Of a DNA stretch of 64,000 nucleotides, positions 1 through 13,600 are shown piece by piece. Made by a program: the position numbers and the translations under genes. This DNA comes from Spirodela intermedia (lineage: Eukaryota > Streptophyta > Magnoliopsida > Alismatales > Araceae). The stretch lies in contig LR746279.1 of the NCBI GenBank assembly GCA_902729315.2, positions 3,380,001 to 3,444,000 on the forward strand, written 5' to 3'. How positions within the stretch are numbered: the first letter of the stretch is position 1; every line of letters begins with the position of its first letter. The notes under the pieces were generated by a model, which was given only the letters and a program-made list of their open reading frames with translations, ran no database searches and was not told where the DNA came from.

Positions 1-943
1 CCCGGCTCAGCGCCGTCCTCCCGTCGCCGACCACCGCCGTGCGCAGATCGGCCTCCCTCGCCCTGCGCAGCATCTCCGAGAAATCGGAGTCGTCGGAAAC
101 CAGGAAGAGCCAGTCGACCCCTCTGGCCATGGAGTGGTGCACCTGCCGCTTCAGCGCCGCGTCCGCCGCCTGCGGCTTGTCGGCGACCATCTTCACGAAC
201 ACCCCCGCGCGGCGCAGCTCCGAGGCCAGGCCGTACCCTACTTTGGGCTTGAGCAGGTCCCTCGCGGCCTCCTCGTACTTGGCGTTGCCGGAGATGAACC
301 TCTCCCTGTAGCTGCGCCGCTTCTTGGGGCTCTTGAGGGAGCGCATGCGGGCGAGCTTCTTCTGGCGCTCGCGCTCGTGAAGCTGCCGGAAGTGCTTGCG
401 CAGGTCGGCGTGGGTGCGGCACTTGCGCCCGCACACGCCGCAGACGTAGGGATCTGCGGGGGCGGGGGAGAGGCCCTTTCGCTCCATCTGCTCGAGCTGG
501 CGACGCTCGCGGCGCTGCTCGAGGACCCACTGCGGGAGGTGGAGGAAGGCGTGGCGGTTGGCGTAGGCGGAGACCTCCAGGACGCGGCCGAAGAGACCGG
601 CGAGCTGCCGGAGGGCGACGGCGGCCTCGTAGGGAGGGCCGCGCGGTGGCTTGTTGTCCAGGTCCCACAGCACCACCACCTTCGTCTCCTTCCCCTTCTT
701 CTTCTCGTCCGCCACCGAGGACCACACACCGTCCCCCCCGCGCACCATCTCCACCTCCACTGGCCCCGCCGCCGCCGCCGCCGAGGAAACGGGGGGGAAC
801 TCGCCGGCGCGGACGGCGGCGATTCGGAGGGGACACCTCCCCCCCCCGCCGCGGAGGGCCGGAGGCAATGGCGGCAGCGTGTCCGTCGACCGAGGAGGGA
901 TCGGATGGAACGACGTTCGTGGCCCCAACAGCAGCGGCCTCAT
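1..943 (-). CDS. NYN-domain / C2H2 zinc finger protein, 3' end outside window
   Basis: An open frame runs from an ATG at 943-941 to the window edge (314 codons, no stop seen). Residues 1-80 are Pro/Ala/Gly-rich and could be an organelle targeting or disordered leader. Residues 88-100 read KVVVLWDLDNKPP, the typical first strand of a NYN (PIN-like) nuclease domain. A C2H2 finger follows (YVCGVCGRKC...HADLRKHFRQLH) inside a basic Arg/Lys-rich stretch. The domain then resumes with VDWLFLVSDDSDF, which carries the acidic residues expected of NYN enzymes. The arrangement matches the plant 'C2H2-like zinc finger' NYN family (Arabidopsis At5g52010 type); RNA cleavage is inferred from the fold only. 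The GC content is very high, with a G9 run in the N-terminal part where a sequencing indel would shift the leader but not the domain. The gene is head to head with CLF. Confidence 0.8.
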   Translation of the reverse strand, partial: MRPLLLGPRTSFHPIPPRSTDTLPPLPPALRGGGGRCPLRIAAVRAGEFPPVSSAAAAAGPVEVEMVRGGDGVWSSVADEKKKGKETKVVVLWDLDNKPPRGPPYEAAVALRQLAGLFGRVLEVSAYANRHAFLHLPQWVLEQRRERRQLEQMERKGLSPAPADPYVCGVCGRKCRTHADLRKHFRQLHERERQKKLARMRSLKSPKKRRSYRERFISGNAKYEEAARDLLKPKVGYGLASELRRAGVFVKMVADKPQAADAALKRQVHHSMARGVDWLFLVSDDSDFSEMLRRAREADLRTAVVGDGRTALSR

Positions 944-1697
944 GGCGGTTCCGCCGCCGCCGCCACCAGCAGAACGGAAGGGACCGATCGATTCGATTCC
1001 CCTCTCCGCTCCTGCTAAAAAAATCTTCGGTTTATCCCTTCCCTCTCTAGACGCTGGGAAAATATCCGCCCCCGAGAGGAAGGGAGAGAGAGAGAGAGGA
1101 GAGAGATGGTGGATAACAGTGTACGGCTCTGTCGACCATCTCCGTTAGGGCATGTCGGAACTCGGCGGCCTGCGGAGATGGGAGATTTACTATCCTTAAC
1201 CATATACTTTTTAATTTATGATTTTACTCCTTTTTGTTTTATAAAAGACCCGAAGATCTAACGGCCCCCCCTCCGCCACGCAGTTTCAGGGCTGATGTCG
1301 GGCTTTTTAAGACACGGGAAGGCCCGGCTCGGTTCGCTCCGGCCCGTTGGAGCTCTTCTATGGAAAGGGACGGCGTGGTGTATGAACGGTCAGCGCGGGC
1401 ACTGAAGAAATGAGGTGGATTTGAAAACAATAGGGGGAGGGAGGCGCCGTTCACGAGGAGACTTTCTCCCCTCCTCCCAATTCTCTCTTCCTCTCTCTCT
1501 CTCTCTCTCTCTCTCCCGCTCTACCCTCTCTGTGGTATAACTCACCGGCTGCCGCCGGGGTAGTTCTCGCTCGGTTTCTGGGCAGTACCTCCTCGGGCGG
1601 CGAGGAGAGCCGCCCCCTTCTCTGTCGGCTCGTCAGCGGGTGCTAGGGTTTTTCTGAAAACCTGAGGTGGGATAGGGGAAGCCCCCGCGGGGCTGCC
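944..1697. promoter_or_regulatory. Shared head-to-head intergenic region and CLF 5' leader
   Basis: About 750 bp separate the start codons of the divergent NYN gene and CLF, so both promoters and both 5' UTRs must lie here. The segment holds GA-rich stretches near 1080-1110 and a perfect (CT)n tract at 1490-1515. The tract is about 180 bp upstream of the CLF ATG and probably lies in the CLF promoter or 5' UTR. GA/CT repeats are known targets of plant BPC (GAGA-binding) proteins. I see no convincing TATA box for either gene. Confidence 0.5.
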
Positions 1698-4600
1698 ATG
1701 GTGTCTAAAGCCTCCTCCTCGGCTAACGGCGGCAAATCGGAACCCCCCGCTTACCGTGAGGTGCGTGCCGCCACAGCCTGCTCCGGATCCATCTTGCTTT
1801 GAGCTGTTACTCCTCTTCCCCATCTCTTTTGCCCGGATTTTGGTCGCTGCTGCCGTTTTTGGTCGGGGATCACACGTACGAGTGAGTTTTTTTATAATGT
1901 GGGCTACAAGGCGCGGGTTTTATGCCATTTGCCATTTGGCAACAAGGTGCATTGCCCTTCTGGGCTGGTCTTTGGATCTTCAGAACACGAGGGAAATTGT
2001 TCGGTGCTTTGATCGTGTAGTAGCAGTGCGATTTGTTTCTGCATTGGAGTAGTACGTCTCCTCAAGGAGCAAATATAGTCTGCCTTTTTTCTGATGAAGG
2101 GAAGCGATGCTCCTTGTGGAAAGAACACCCCAATATTCAGGTGCACCGGAAAGGTTTTGTATATTAAGTGGAAGGTCATCCAATTTGGAAAAAACATTTA
2201 AAGCCGTTGGTTAGAAGGAAAATGATATATTCTTCTGCTGTCGATTTTCTGTGCATAGTTAATGGCACTTTCATGTGTGCCAATGACTTTTGATGAGATT
2301 TGGAACAGAGCGAAAAATCATATGATGGACCTATTTTCCTGGTCGAACTGAAGTTCCATAATTCCCAATGAAGATGTTTTTTTTTGTATATAAATATTTG
2401 AGAATTATGTAACTGGTACATGGATTTACGCTTTGATCTGTGTTCCTCTCTTTAATTATTTTTTCATTGTTGAAAAGAAAAAAAATATAAGGTGGCGGTT
2501 ATGTGCAATTACTCAATCGAATTTTTTTCGAGAAATACTTAACGCAGCATGTGGGGGCTTTCCCATTCTCAAGGCTCAAACAAACATGGTCGACAAACTA
2601 TTAAAAAAAGAATGAGGAAAATAGAATATAATTATGATAAAAGATTTCATATGGTTGATTGCTACCTTCATCCGCAGAAGACGACGAATTTTCAGCATAT
2701 AGTTTAGAAAAACACTGTAAATATCCACTTTCTTTTAAGGCTGGCCGTGATCTTTTTAAGACTATAGCTCACTTCAAAACTCTAACCTTGATAAGCTATA
2801 TAAATAGTGGATGTCGCTCGGAGCTATTGATGGTGTTAAATTCGGAGCCATTTCTAACTGAGATGTACAACTACTCTTGTTCGCTATAGGAGTTTCAAAT
2901 GGCTTTGTATTCGAAACTCTTACCAACTCTAAACCTCCATGTATCATGGTCCACTATTTGATCTGATCTCTATTTGAATCAGCAAATAGATTCGGGGCAC
3001 ACAAAATTGTGTGCACACAATTGTGTGCCTACTTCGTATTCGGGGTACAGTATGTATAGAAATATCTTAATTGTGTGCTGTAAACCAATTATGCAGAGGT
3101 ATGAGATGTAAACTAGCCATTTAGATGCAGTCGTAGTGAGACGTTTGTTTATGAGGAATTATGCATGCGGTCCACTTATCAGCTTATCAACTGCTTGGAT
3201 TCAACTCAATAAATGTGCAAGTTTTGATTCAGAGTCGTCTTTATAGGTTGAACTTCGCCGCCTGTGATTTAGATTTATAGAAATATGTAGAAATGCATAT
3301 CTTATGCTTACTGTACTATTACTGTATTAAAATTCAGTGATAATGGACATCATGACTTGAATTTTCTTATGTTCTACTTTCGCCTTTTTTAACAAAATCA
3401 TGGTTCTCTAAAAATTGAAGGTAAAAGTTTCGTGTTCCCGCATTTTTTTCTGGGTTCTGGAATATTATTGTATGATATCCTTGATTCTTGGATTTCATTG
3501 ATGGGGTATTGGTTTACTTCTCCATTTTAAGCAAAAAAAGGATGAATTTTAAAAAATTTCTGTTTCATATGTTCTTGTGCGAACTATTAATTTTTCGTGA
3601 GGCCCCTGAATTATGGTTTCTACAAATTCAGTATTAATTTTCTACAATATTGTTGTTGACTGGGGTGTAACTGTTGTTTTTTTTTTTTTTTTTGGCTAAT
3701 TTTTGGCAGGTGTCTGAAGGACAGGAATCAATTCGTGCATCAAAGGATATAATGTTGCTCATTAATTCTCTGAAGACGCAAGTTATTAATGACAGATACA
3801 GTTTTATCAAGGTTTGTTCTTCTATCTGCGAGGTTGCTGGGTCCAGACAAAGGGATTCCATTCACAACTGAGTCAGGCAATTTGGAGGCCAGTTCTTCAT
3901 GGAATTGGTTGATTCCGTCTCACGTTAGCCAATTTTTGTCCCATCTTATGTGGTATTAGTGGCCCTATTGGCTGTCCAGATATCTTGTAAGAAGGGCCGA
4001 ATTTATTGACTTTGGTGATCCAGCTCTGAGCACTGTGGATATACACCTCTCACATTTCTTTTTGTTTTTTAGTAATTTAGAGTCGTAGAAACATTATGGT
4101 CAAATCATCATACGACTTAAATATTCTTGAATTGCAAGGGAAAATCTGACTAAAAAAATTGATAGTTTTAAACTGTTTGAGTATGCTTATAAATCATAAC
4201 CAAACATGAGATTTGAATGGAAGTCTGTTAAAATTACTATGCTAATATTTTTTTTTATTTTCTTTGTGGATGCTCTTCTTTGTAATTCTTCAGCCATCAT
4301 CTTACAACTCGAGGATACAATTTTGCATCCATTTCATCACAGAATTTGTGACGAACCTGTGCTGCTTGCTTTGTTTATTTTTTCAGAAAAGAGTGGAAGA
4401 AAACATGCAGAAACTATGTGGTGTCACAAGTCATGTGTACTCTTTGTCCAAGTCAAGACAAAAGGTGATAAATGATAGTGATACAGCTCCAGATTTATTG
4501 ACTAAGAGAAAGGAGGATGTGCTTTGTACCTTAAATGGTTTTGACCAAGCGAATGGAGAGAATGATAACGGTATCAACCATGACGATAATTTGCATACGT

Positions 4601-7600
4601 CTACAACTGTTTCGTCAGGTAACAATTATGGAGGAAAGAATGCTTTACGACCCATAAAGATCCCTGCAGTGCCTCAACTTCCTCCTTATACAACATGGGT
4701 TTTCCTGGATAGGTGAGGTTTTTGAAAAACCATGTACAAACATGATTTATCTTCTATGAGTTCGCACCAAGAATAGTCTTGGGGAGGTTCTATTCTCTTA
4801 TCATGCTGGGTAGATTAATTGAGAAGTCAATTGGAATTTCGTGTTGCTACCACTGTCTTCTTGACATGTATTCTCTTTAGTTTTCAATTACTTCTATGTT
4901 TCAAAATCTTCAACATCCTTCAAAATTTTCTTTTCTATTTCAGGTTTGTGAACCCAATGCACATAGAGAGACATTACAAGAAATTTGTTCGGTTTTCCAG
5001 AAATTGTTAGCCGGTGCCAATTTATATTATTCCTTTTAATTAAAATTACTCACTAAGAACTAAATTTATGATCATGCAGATAAATTGGAGTGATGGGATG
5101 GGACTGACTGATTGAGCTTTTCTTCTTTGATGATGTCTTACTCTCTAAGTTCAGCAATCAGTAGTATGCTGTGTACACATAATTAATTTATATCCTAATT
5201 TCTGAGCTATCTCCTTCATCGGAACTGTCACTTTATTTAAAACCTTTGATGTAATTAACACTGGTTGAAGTGACGTAAAATGGAGAAAGCTCTGTAAGGA
5301 AATTGAATACTTCTTTTCTGATATGACATTTTCATTTGATGATTTTGTCCTGAATTAGATGTATTTGTGCTGTAGGGATTTTTCTTGAAGGCAGATATAT
5401 GTTGATTCAGTAATACTAATCACATCAATAAATCTGAAAGTTCTCTATAAAACTTTAATCTGGTTAGGTTAAAATCCGATTCTGACGTTGTGGACTGTAG
5501 AACAGCTCTTTCTATTTGATTAATCCACAGCAACTGAATAACATTCCGAAGGAATGCTAAACTAATGATTAGATTGATAATAAAACCTTCGTAGTTGAAA
5601 AAAGTTGAAAGTTGATATGAGTTGCACATTCATTCAGAAAATTGTTACGCTTAAAATATTGTGAAAACATATTAATATAGTCTCTTGTTGTGCTAGGAAT
5701 AACCGTTAGAGACAAGGCTATAGCTTTTTGATAGTGCGAGTCATTTTGTAGCCTAGTTTTCATTACCTTGTATTCATGCTAAATTTATTTTCCATGAATC
5801 AGAGTGAATTCGGACTATAGATATCCATCTGAAGTTTAAGAAAGCTCATAATGCCTCAGTAAACGATCCTTGCTAATTGTAGTCAGTTGAAGATGGTATG
5901 TGGTGAGGAATTATGTCAATATGTATTGTTTCATTGTTAATAGAAGCTTAAGATATGGTGACACCATTCGTTATATATATACAGATATTTCAGACTTCCA
6001 TTAGAAGATTGTTTTGTGTACGTGACACATAGGATATTGCCCAATACTGTAGCATTCCCCAATCATCACTCCATTCTTGGCAGTGAAAAGAAAGAAAGAA
6101 AGGCTGCCGGCAATCATGGTGGTTGTGAACATTTTTGGAGAACAATTCTTTTTTTGTTCTGTTTTCCTTTGTTGTTTCTTCCCTGTCACTTCATCTTCTT
6201 TCTCTGCCTGCTGCATCCTTTTTTGCTTTTTGACCTCTTCAGCTCTTCTAGCTACAAGAGGTAAGTTTATCACGTTTATCTTTTCGTTTTTATTTTATTA
6301 CTCTAGGAACCATGATTTGAATTCAAAGTCTATCACTCTACGAAATTGATGGTAGCTTTATGATGGTGCTGAGTGCGTAAAGGGATATGGAGACTTATAG
6401 CAAATCTAGGATTATGATATCTTCATATGTTACTGTAATCGGATAACAAGATGGCATAAAGTTTTTTTTCCTTTTCTTGTGTTACTGTAATTGTTTACTG
6501 TTCTTGGTTGCCAATGCCATTTGCTAGCGCAGAGGAAAGGTGAAAAATGTGCACCAACTTTGATTCATGCATCTGATATTCAGACTCCTTAGTAGGCAAC
6601 TGGTCACATATAAGGAAACGAGGTGCTTGTGAATGGATTGAGGTGTCATTTATGACGTATATTATGTAAAAAAGAAGTTTTTTTGTCTTTTGGTGTGGGT
6701 GTGCCGAACACTGACATGCCGCTCTATCCTTGTTAATGATAAACTTGTCTTATATAACGTTTCATGTATCATTGTACTTGAAGACTAATGGTACTTAGTT
6801 GAATCATCTTTCTGCAGGAACCAAAGAATGACTGAAGATCAATCTGTTGTCGGTCGAAGAAGAATTTATTATGATCAAAATTGTGGTGAAGCACTAATCT
6901 GCAGTGACAGTGAGGAAGAGATGGTCGAAGATGAAGAAGATAAAAAGGATTTTGGAAATCATGAAGATTATGTTATTCGGTTTGTGAAAACATAAAGCTA
7001 TTGAATCTTTTGAGATTCTGTATGATTTTAATTTTGTGTCCCACCTAATTTTTGCTTGTGCCTCCACCTATTCACTGATTAATGTCAAGTTATCTTTACA
7101 TTTATACAAGTCGAAACTGGGTGAATTCATATGCATCAGTCTAGCACTCTTTTTTTGAAAAGGCCTTACTGTATGATATTTGCTTTCTGAAATAATTGTT
7201 CGCTTGGTTAAAAGTAGCAATGTGGAAAATAAATTTTAGCGGCTTGAATGCTCAAGAACTGGTGCTAATGGGAATCAAGAAACTTTGGTGACATGCAGCT
7301 AAATACATTTAGGCTTAAATTACTTGTTGGCGTATGTTCAGGTTGGCACTGATAATTCCGTCCATTTCATCTTGTAATTTCTGAGTTTTTTTCTGGAAAT
7401 ATTGTTAGACTCAACTGGTTTGCATCAAAAGCTTGCACAGCGTGAAATGACGTTTGTCTGTCCATCCACAAAAAAATCAGCATAAATACTAACGAATAAT
7501 GATCAGTATAGCAAATTATGGCACGAAACACGAACAATAACATCTCACTGAGCTTGATGAATCTCAACAGTCTTCGCAATTTTGTTAGGTTTTCTGGAGG

Positions 7601-10600
7601 AAGTGAATTTTCGATATTTACTTGTTGTTTGACTAATTTATAGACTAAATATGGAGCTATCCTTTTTGTATTGTATAGGCCAAGCTTTAAGGCCGGTTAA
7701 ATTTGGGTAGTTATATCAGTTGGGGATTTTAAGATGTCATCATGGAGCTCAAATTTGAGAATGCGACATAGCTCATTAACATGCTGCGTTTCCAAGTTTT
7801 TTCCTGGAAATTCTTCAAATTTCTCAACTTTTTAGTGTCGCACAACTCATAGCATCACAAATTCTTGCGTGAAGATACAATTGAACCAATGCAATTTTTT
7901 AAATAACTGACATAGGCAAAAGGCATTGATATTGTTTTTTTTTCATATGAAGTCAGTGACGTTTCAAAGGCATTAATACATAGGTACATTGAGTTAGTAT
8001 CTGGTTCCTTATGATAGAAAGGATTTGTAGATCTTTTGCTATTCCTCTAAGCGAATATGAATCTCGAAGTGAACCTAGGGAAACTAGGAGATTCTGAAGA
8101 ATGTGGGAGGGCAAGAGTAGACCCATTTACCTGTTTGATCAAACCGAATAATATTTAGGTTTTGTTGTTGTAGCAAATTATTGATATTCTTTCGTAATAA
8201 TTGTTATTGATATTCTCCCTTCCATGTGTTGAATTCCGTTTCAATTAGTTACTTCTGCCTTTTGGGTTGTTTTCTCCCGCTTTTTCCAACTTTGTAAAGT
8301 CTCTGAAATGAAATTTGAATAAACGAGATGAATTCATGGTGTGGATGGGAGAAATTAGAAAGGCGTTCTTTGCATGTTGCAAGAGGTGCTTTGAATAGTC
8401 GCCTGGCTAACGCATTTAGGAATATTTGGCTTGTTGAGCTTATCAAGTTCGTGCAATTTTCTGGTGTTTACGGTTTCAAATGTTAATTTTTCATGACATA
8501 TTTGTCATCATCCACCAACTTATTTTACGTGCATACTGCGAATTCTCGTTCAACATGTTTCAGGATGACCTTACAAGAAAATGGTTTGTCTGATTGCGTG
8601 GTAGATTCCCTTGCTCAGGGTTTAGAAAGAAAACCTTCTGAGATAAAGGTATGGTTTCCTAGTTAAATAAGAGTTGCTCAGTGTTTAGTTCTTCCATTGA
8701 GTGATTATAAGTCACCATACCTTGATTCTATTTTCTCCTCATTTTACTGTAGTAGAAAATTATATGTAATGTAAATTCGGGCTTCATTAGCTTCCCATCC
8801 ACTTCTGCTGCTGTTACTGAGTGTGAAACAACATCAAACGTCTTGAACAGGGAAGATGTGAAAGTCTTCTGAAGTCAGGAAGCCCCAGCGACTGCAACAA
8901 AAAGGGGAATTGTGGAACGGATCTGCAGATTGATGGGAAAGATTTAGATGCAGCACTGGATTCCTTTGACAATCTTTTCTGCAGGCGATGTCTGGTTTGT
9001 TCCATCGATATGTTCTATTTCGGTTAGCATACTGTCTGACTGAACTTTTGGGATGTTTTATTTACTGAGGTCAGTATTCGTTTCTTCGTCCCCATCGCAG
9101 GTCTTCGATTGTCGACTGCATGGATGTTCTCAGGAGCTTGTATTTCCTGTAAGATGCTAATTCCACGTCAGATTATTTCCTTGCAAGCATTGCATGCCTT
9201 TTGAATTGTTTCCTTTTCTCTATAAGTCAGAGAAACAAATCCCGTGGAGCAATTCTGATGAAGGAATTCCATGTGGGAAAGATTGCTATCGGCTGGTATG
9301 CATTTTACGTTTAACATTATGCACAAGAAAAAAAAAAAGCTATGCTATCAGGTGTATTAGTTTCCTTTATTTCTGATTTGTGTAGAGTAACGTTTGGTTG
9401 TATATTTCCTTTATCTGTTTTCCAGGCGTCAAAGTCAGAAACCGTTGCTACTGTTGATTCTCCCGTGGCTCATCATTGTGGGAGCCAAACGCATTCATCC
9501 CTTGGTGCTGGAATGCAGGTGTCTTTGAGAAAGAAAACAGTTAATTCGTCTGTTCTTAGGAGATCGCAGTCTCATCAAAGTGGTGAAAGTGCTTCCAGTC
9601 CAAAAGTTCCTTTGGAGAGTAGTGAGTCAGAAGTAAGACCTAGCGATGACAACTCCATTCACGAATCCTCATACCCATCAAAGCCTAAACATCGAAAAGG
9701 CAGTGGTCATAAAAGGACCAACAAAAGAGTTGCTGAGCGGGTTCTTGGTCGTATTCATAAAAGGCAAAAGAAAATGACCACTTCGGATACTGATTCAATT
9801 GGTGCTGGCTGTCTTCGTCCCAGAGATATGAAACTTAGGTCAAATTCGCACAGGGGAAAGAAAAATGCAAGTTCTTCCCAAAAGAAGGCTCCAAAATCTC
9901 GGATAACAAGAAAATACTATAAAAAGGAAACATCTGTTGAGGGAAAAGCCAGTTCAGTTTGTGTTAAAGTTAAAAAAGAAAAGGATTCTGAGAAGATGGA
10001 CTCTCCAAAGGCAGTCGGTGACAGAAGTTCGCACAAAGAAGAGTTAATTGATGAGAATATCTGCGGACATAAAGCTGTGGGCAATACCTGGAATGTCATT
10101 GAGAAAAGTTTGTTGGAAAAAGGCATTGAGATTTTTGGAAGAAACAGGTCAGTTTGAGCTCAGATTTTTGATAGAGCACCTTGATGTTTGGTCTTCAGAA
10201 CTTGGTGTTCTCTTTTTCATTATACTGTGCGATTTTCTGTTATATTACATGTACATAATGGTAAATTCTTATCATGGATAATCATTACTTTGGACCGACA
10301 AGCAATTTGTGGAAGTGGCTGAGTCGGAACAATAACATTATTTTTGTTTTCTGCTGCTAACTATGCTTGCGTATGTTGAATGACGGGATTGGAGGTCACA
10401 GTCATGCGCTAATGTTGCATGAGTTATAACAGTCTGCAGAATCTATGATAATCTGTCTTGACCTGTTGTCTATAACAAATTGTGCACTCATTTAACAAAT
10501 ATTTACGATTCACGTGTAATATACTTAGTACAATTCTGTTGCAAAGGTTTTGCTCTTCGATCTAATTCCTTGTAGTTCATTGGCTGGACAGCTGTTTAAT

Positions 10601-13600
10601 TGCCAGAAACCTTTTAAGTGGTATGAAGACATGTTCAGAAGTCTTTCAGTACATGAACCTCATTGAAAATAAAGCTACGTATAGAGCTGGCGATGGAACA
10701 AATTCCCATGCTGAGGGCCATAACAAGGTTGACTACAGGGAGACTGGTTTGCAGTCTTTCTGTTTTTTATCATATAGCTTTGTTTAATCTAGAATTGATA
10801 AATGTTTTTTTAATTGACATCCAGGGTGGTGAGTACCGAAGAAGATCAAAATTTTTGAGAAGGCGAGGTCGTGTTCGTCGTTTGAAATACACTTGGAAGT
10901 CTGCTGGGTATCATTCTATTAGAAAACGCATTAGTGAGAAAAAGGATCAGCCATGTCGACAGTACACTCCCTGTAACTGTAAATTTGGTTGTGGAAAAGA
11001 TTGCCCTTGCCATTTGAATGGAACGTGCTGTGAAAAATATTGTGGGTAAGGTTGTTTCTTATTACCTACAATTATATTTGCTCAAACAAACAAACGAAGC
11101 CAAAAAAATTTATCCAACTTTTCAATCATGCCAATTTTTATGCAGAATTTTCGCAATTGTAGGTGCAATTTGAACTTGTTTTGCGATTCCTTTTGACTTA
11201 GCTCGACTTTATCACTGGGACACGGTTAACTTTGCATAGACGATTAGTGCATATTGACAATACGACAGACCTAAATATAGAAAAGTCCCTAAGTGGTCAT
11301 ATGTCTTCTTAGAGCAACGACATTATTGTGTCCTTGAATCATGAAAGGATTGTAATCGTAAGGAAAATGTGATGACAATATCTTCATTAAAGTCAGTTTA
11401 GGTTTTTGCTTATTGAATGATCTACGTCAATTGATTTATGATGAATTACGATTTGTGCTTTGTGTGGGGTTACGAGGCAGGCTATATCATTATTCGTATA
11501 CTGATTGGTCTTCCAGTTCATCCATGAATCGAACCAGCTTCTTGCAGATGTAAGAAATTACTGAGTCCTGCTGTGGTTTTATGATGTATGGTGTCCAGTT
11601 CATGAGCATACCAAAGGAACGTAGAGAAGTTCCTTTAGCATTTCCTCGTTCACTTGATTGCTATGAACATACCAAAAAATGTAGAAGTTATTGATAGTAG
11701 GTTAAGTGCTAATTTTATTAAATAAGGTAATTCAATAGGATGGTCAAGGCAGTAAACAAGATTGCTAAGATGCTGATGTGACTAAGTGAGCTCCTTTTAC
11801 ATGTGTTCATGCTGTGCCTTAAAACACGAACTTCTTGCTGTGTTGACTGACCCTAAAACTTTCCTTATATATGATTGATACAACTTAATGGTGAAAGGAC
11901 CCTAGAATTGGTTCAGCGTGAGGAAGAGGGGGGCCAGTACTTGTTTTAATCTGAATCTTGATTTCTGGGTGTCATGCTCTGTTGTCGATTATCACTTTTT
12001 GCTTGCATTTAAAGGATCACTTCATTTTTTGTATTTCCGATTTTTCAACACATGATAATTAATCTCGTCTTTATATGAAGGAATATTCAAGCCACAGAAA
12101 ATCTATGTTTTCTGTACACGTTTCTTATTTCCCTCTTCTTTCTATCCTCTTTCTTCTGTCTTCTGTGGATCAAAGGAGGATCTCGTTCTTCAGGCTTTTA
12201 CATGACGCATCAAAAAGCCAAGCCTAGCTTGTCTATATTATAGGCTGAGCTGGGGCAATTTGATTTTGCAGCATGCTTTCGTTTTTCCTTGAGATCTCTA
12301 TATTCCACAATTTTTAAGGCGTTGTGTGTCGAATTTTTTTATGGGTATAGCTTCTGTAGCAATGATAAATTGTAAGTTATTTGTCAACCTCAATGTGCTA
12401 CTATCGTTACTGAGTTTTAAAGGGTTTTTTCCTTGCGCTAGCCATATTTTATTGCACTCTATACTTAATATATATATATTTATTTTAATGCAGTTGCTCC
12501 AAGGCTTGCAAAAATAGGTTTAGGGGTTGCCACTGTGCCAAGAGCCAGTGTCGAAGTCGTCAATGCCCGTGCTTTGCTGCTGGTAGAGAATGTGATCCTG
12601 ATGTTTGTAGGAACTGCTGGGTTGGGTATGTCTCTACTTCAAAAACCTCTTCTAACAACTTTCTCTTGCCTTATTGAGGCTGGCTTATTGATATCTGTAT
12701 TGTAATATTTTTTCCTGTCGCCTATGTTCTTTCTCTTCCTTTTATTTGTGTTCTTTCACTTTTCAAGCTTAGTGGTCTATTGCTCTCGCCGTCTTGATGT
12801 AGTTGGTAATGTAGTACAACTGCAAGGCACACACCTCTGTAGACTTTGAAACTTGTTCCTGAGTTATCTAATATATAATTACTTTAATTCATTTTGAGAT
12901 CAAGGTTATTCATCATTGATTTCAAATGTAATGCACAACCATTCCCAAACAGTAATAAATAAGCTGGAGTACTGAAATTTAAGATCTTCTTCTTCCCCTT
13001 ATTAGTTGACGAATGCTCTACTGAGTTTTTTGGTGAAGTGTGAAGTATGTTGTGTATGCATAAGCTATCTTCCCAACCCATTCCCAAGTGCCTACACTCC
13101 CTTTCCTTTGGATACATCTTCATGCTTTTGGAATTATTAAAATTTTAAGTATTATATTTAAGGTACGGATTTATGTCAGGATAATTATGGAGAGGGCATA
13201 ATGAAAGGAAAATGGAGAAAGAGTGCGAGTTATTCAGGAAGAGAAGAGCTATCAGCCACATGATTCAGCTCAATCTCTACTATGCATTCGTGAAAGACCT
13301 CTGGATGTGGAAATATTTTTGACGTCTGGATTGTGAAAACTGCTAGACAGAGAGTGTTGAAAGTAGGTCAGGAATTAAGGATAGCTCAGAAATTATGTCC
13401 ATAGAACTGCGAGTTATTTAATGGAGGGTAATGGCACTTATACACCCTTTATGGGTTGGAGAACATCCCACAAAGAGGGATTTTAACGCCCTGGGATCTA
13501 AATGTCCCCCCTTATGTCGACCATAAATTTGAAAAAATAATACACAACGAAATAATCTAGGGACAAGATTATTTGTAATTTTTAGGTTTGAAAAGAATAA

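Noticed and set aside
238-729. 163-codon Arg/Ser/Pro-rich frame on the minus strand
   Set aside because: It is an out-of-frame shadow of the NYN/C2H2 coding sequence. The true frame shows conserved motifs.
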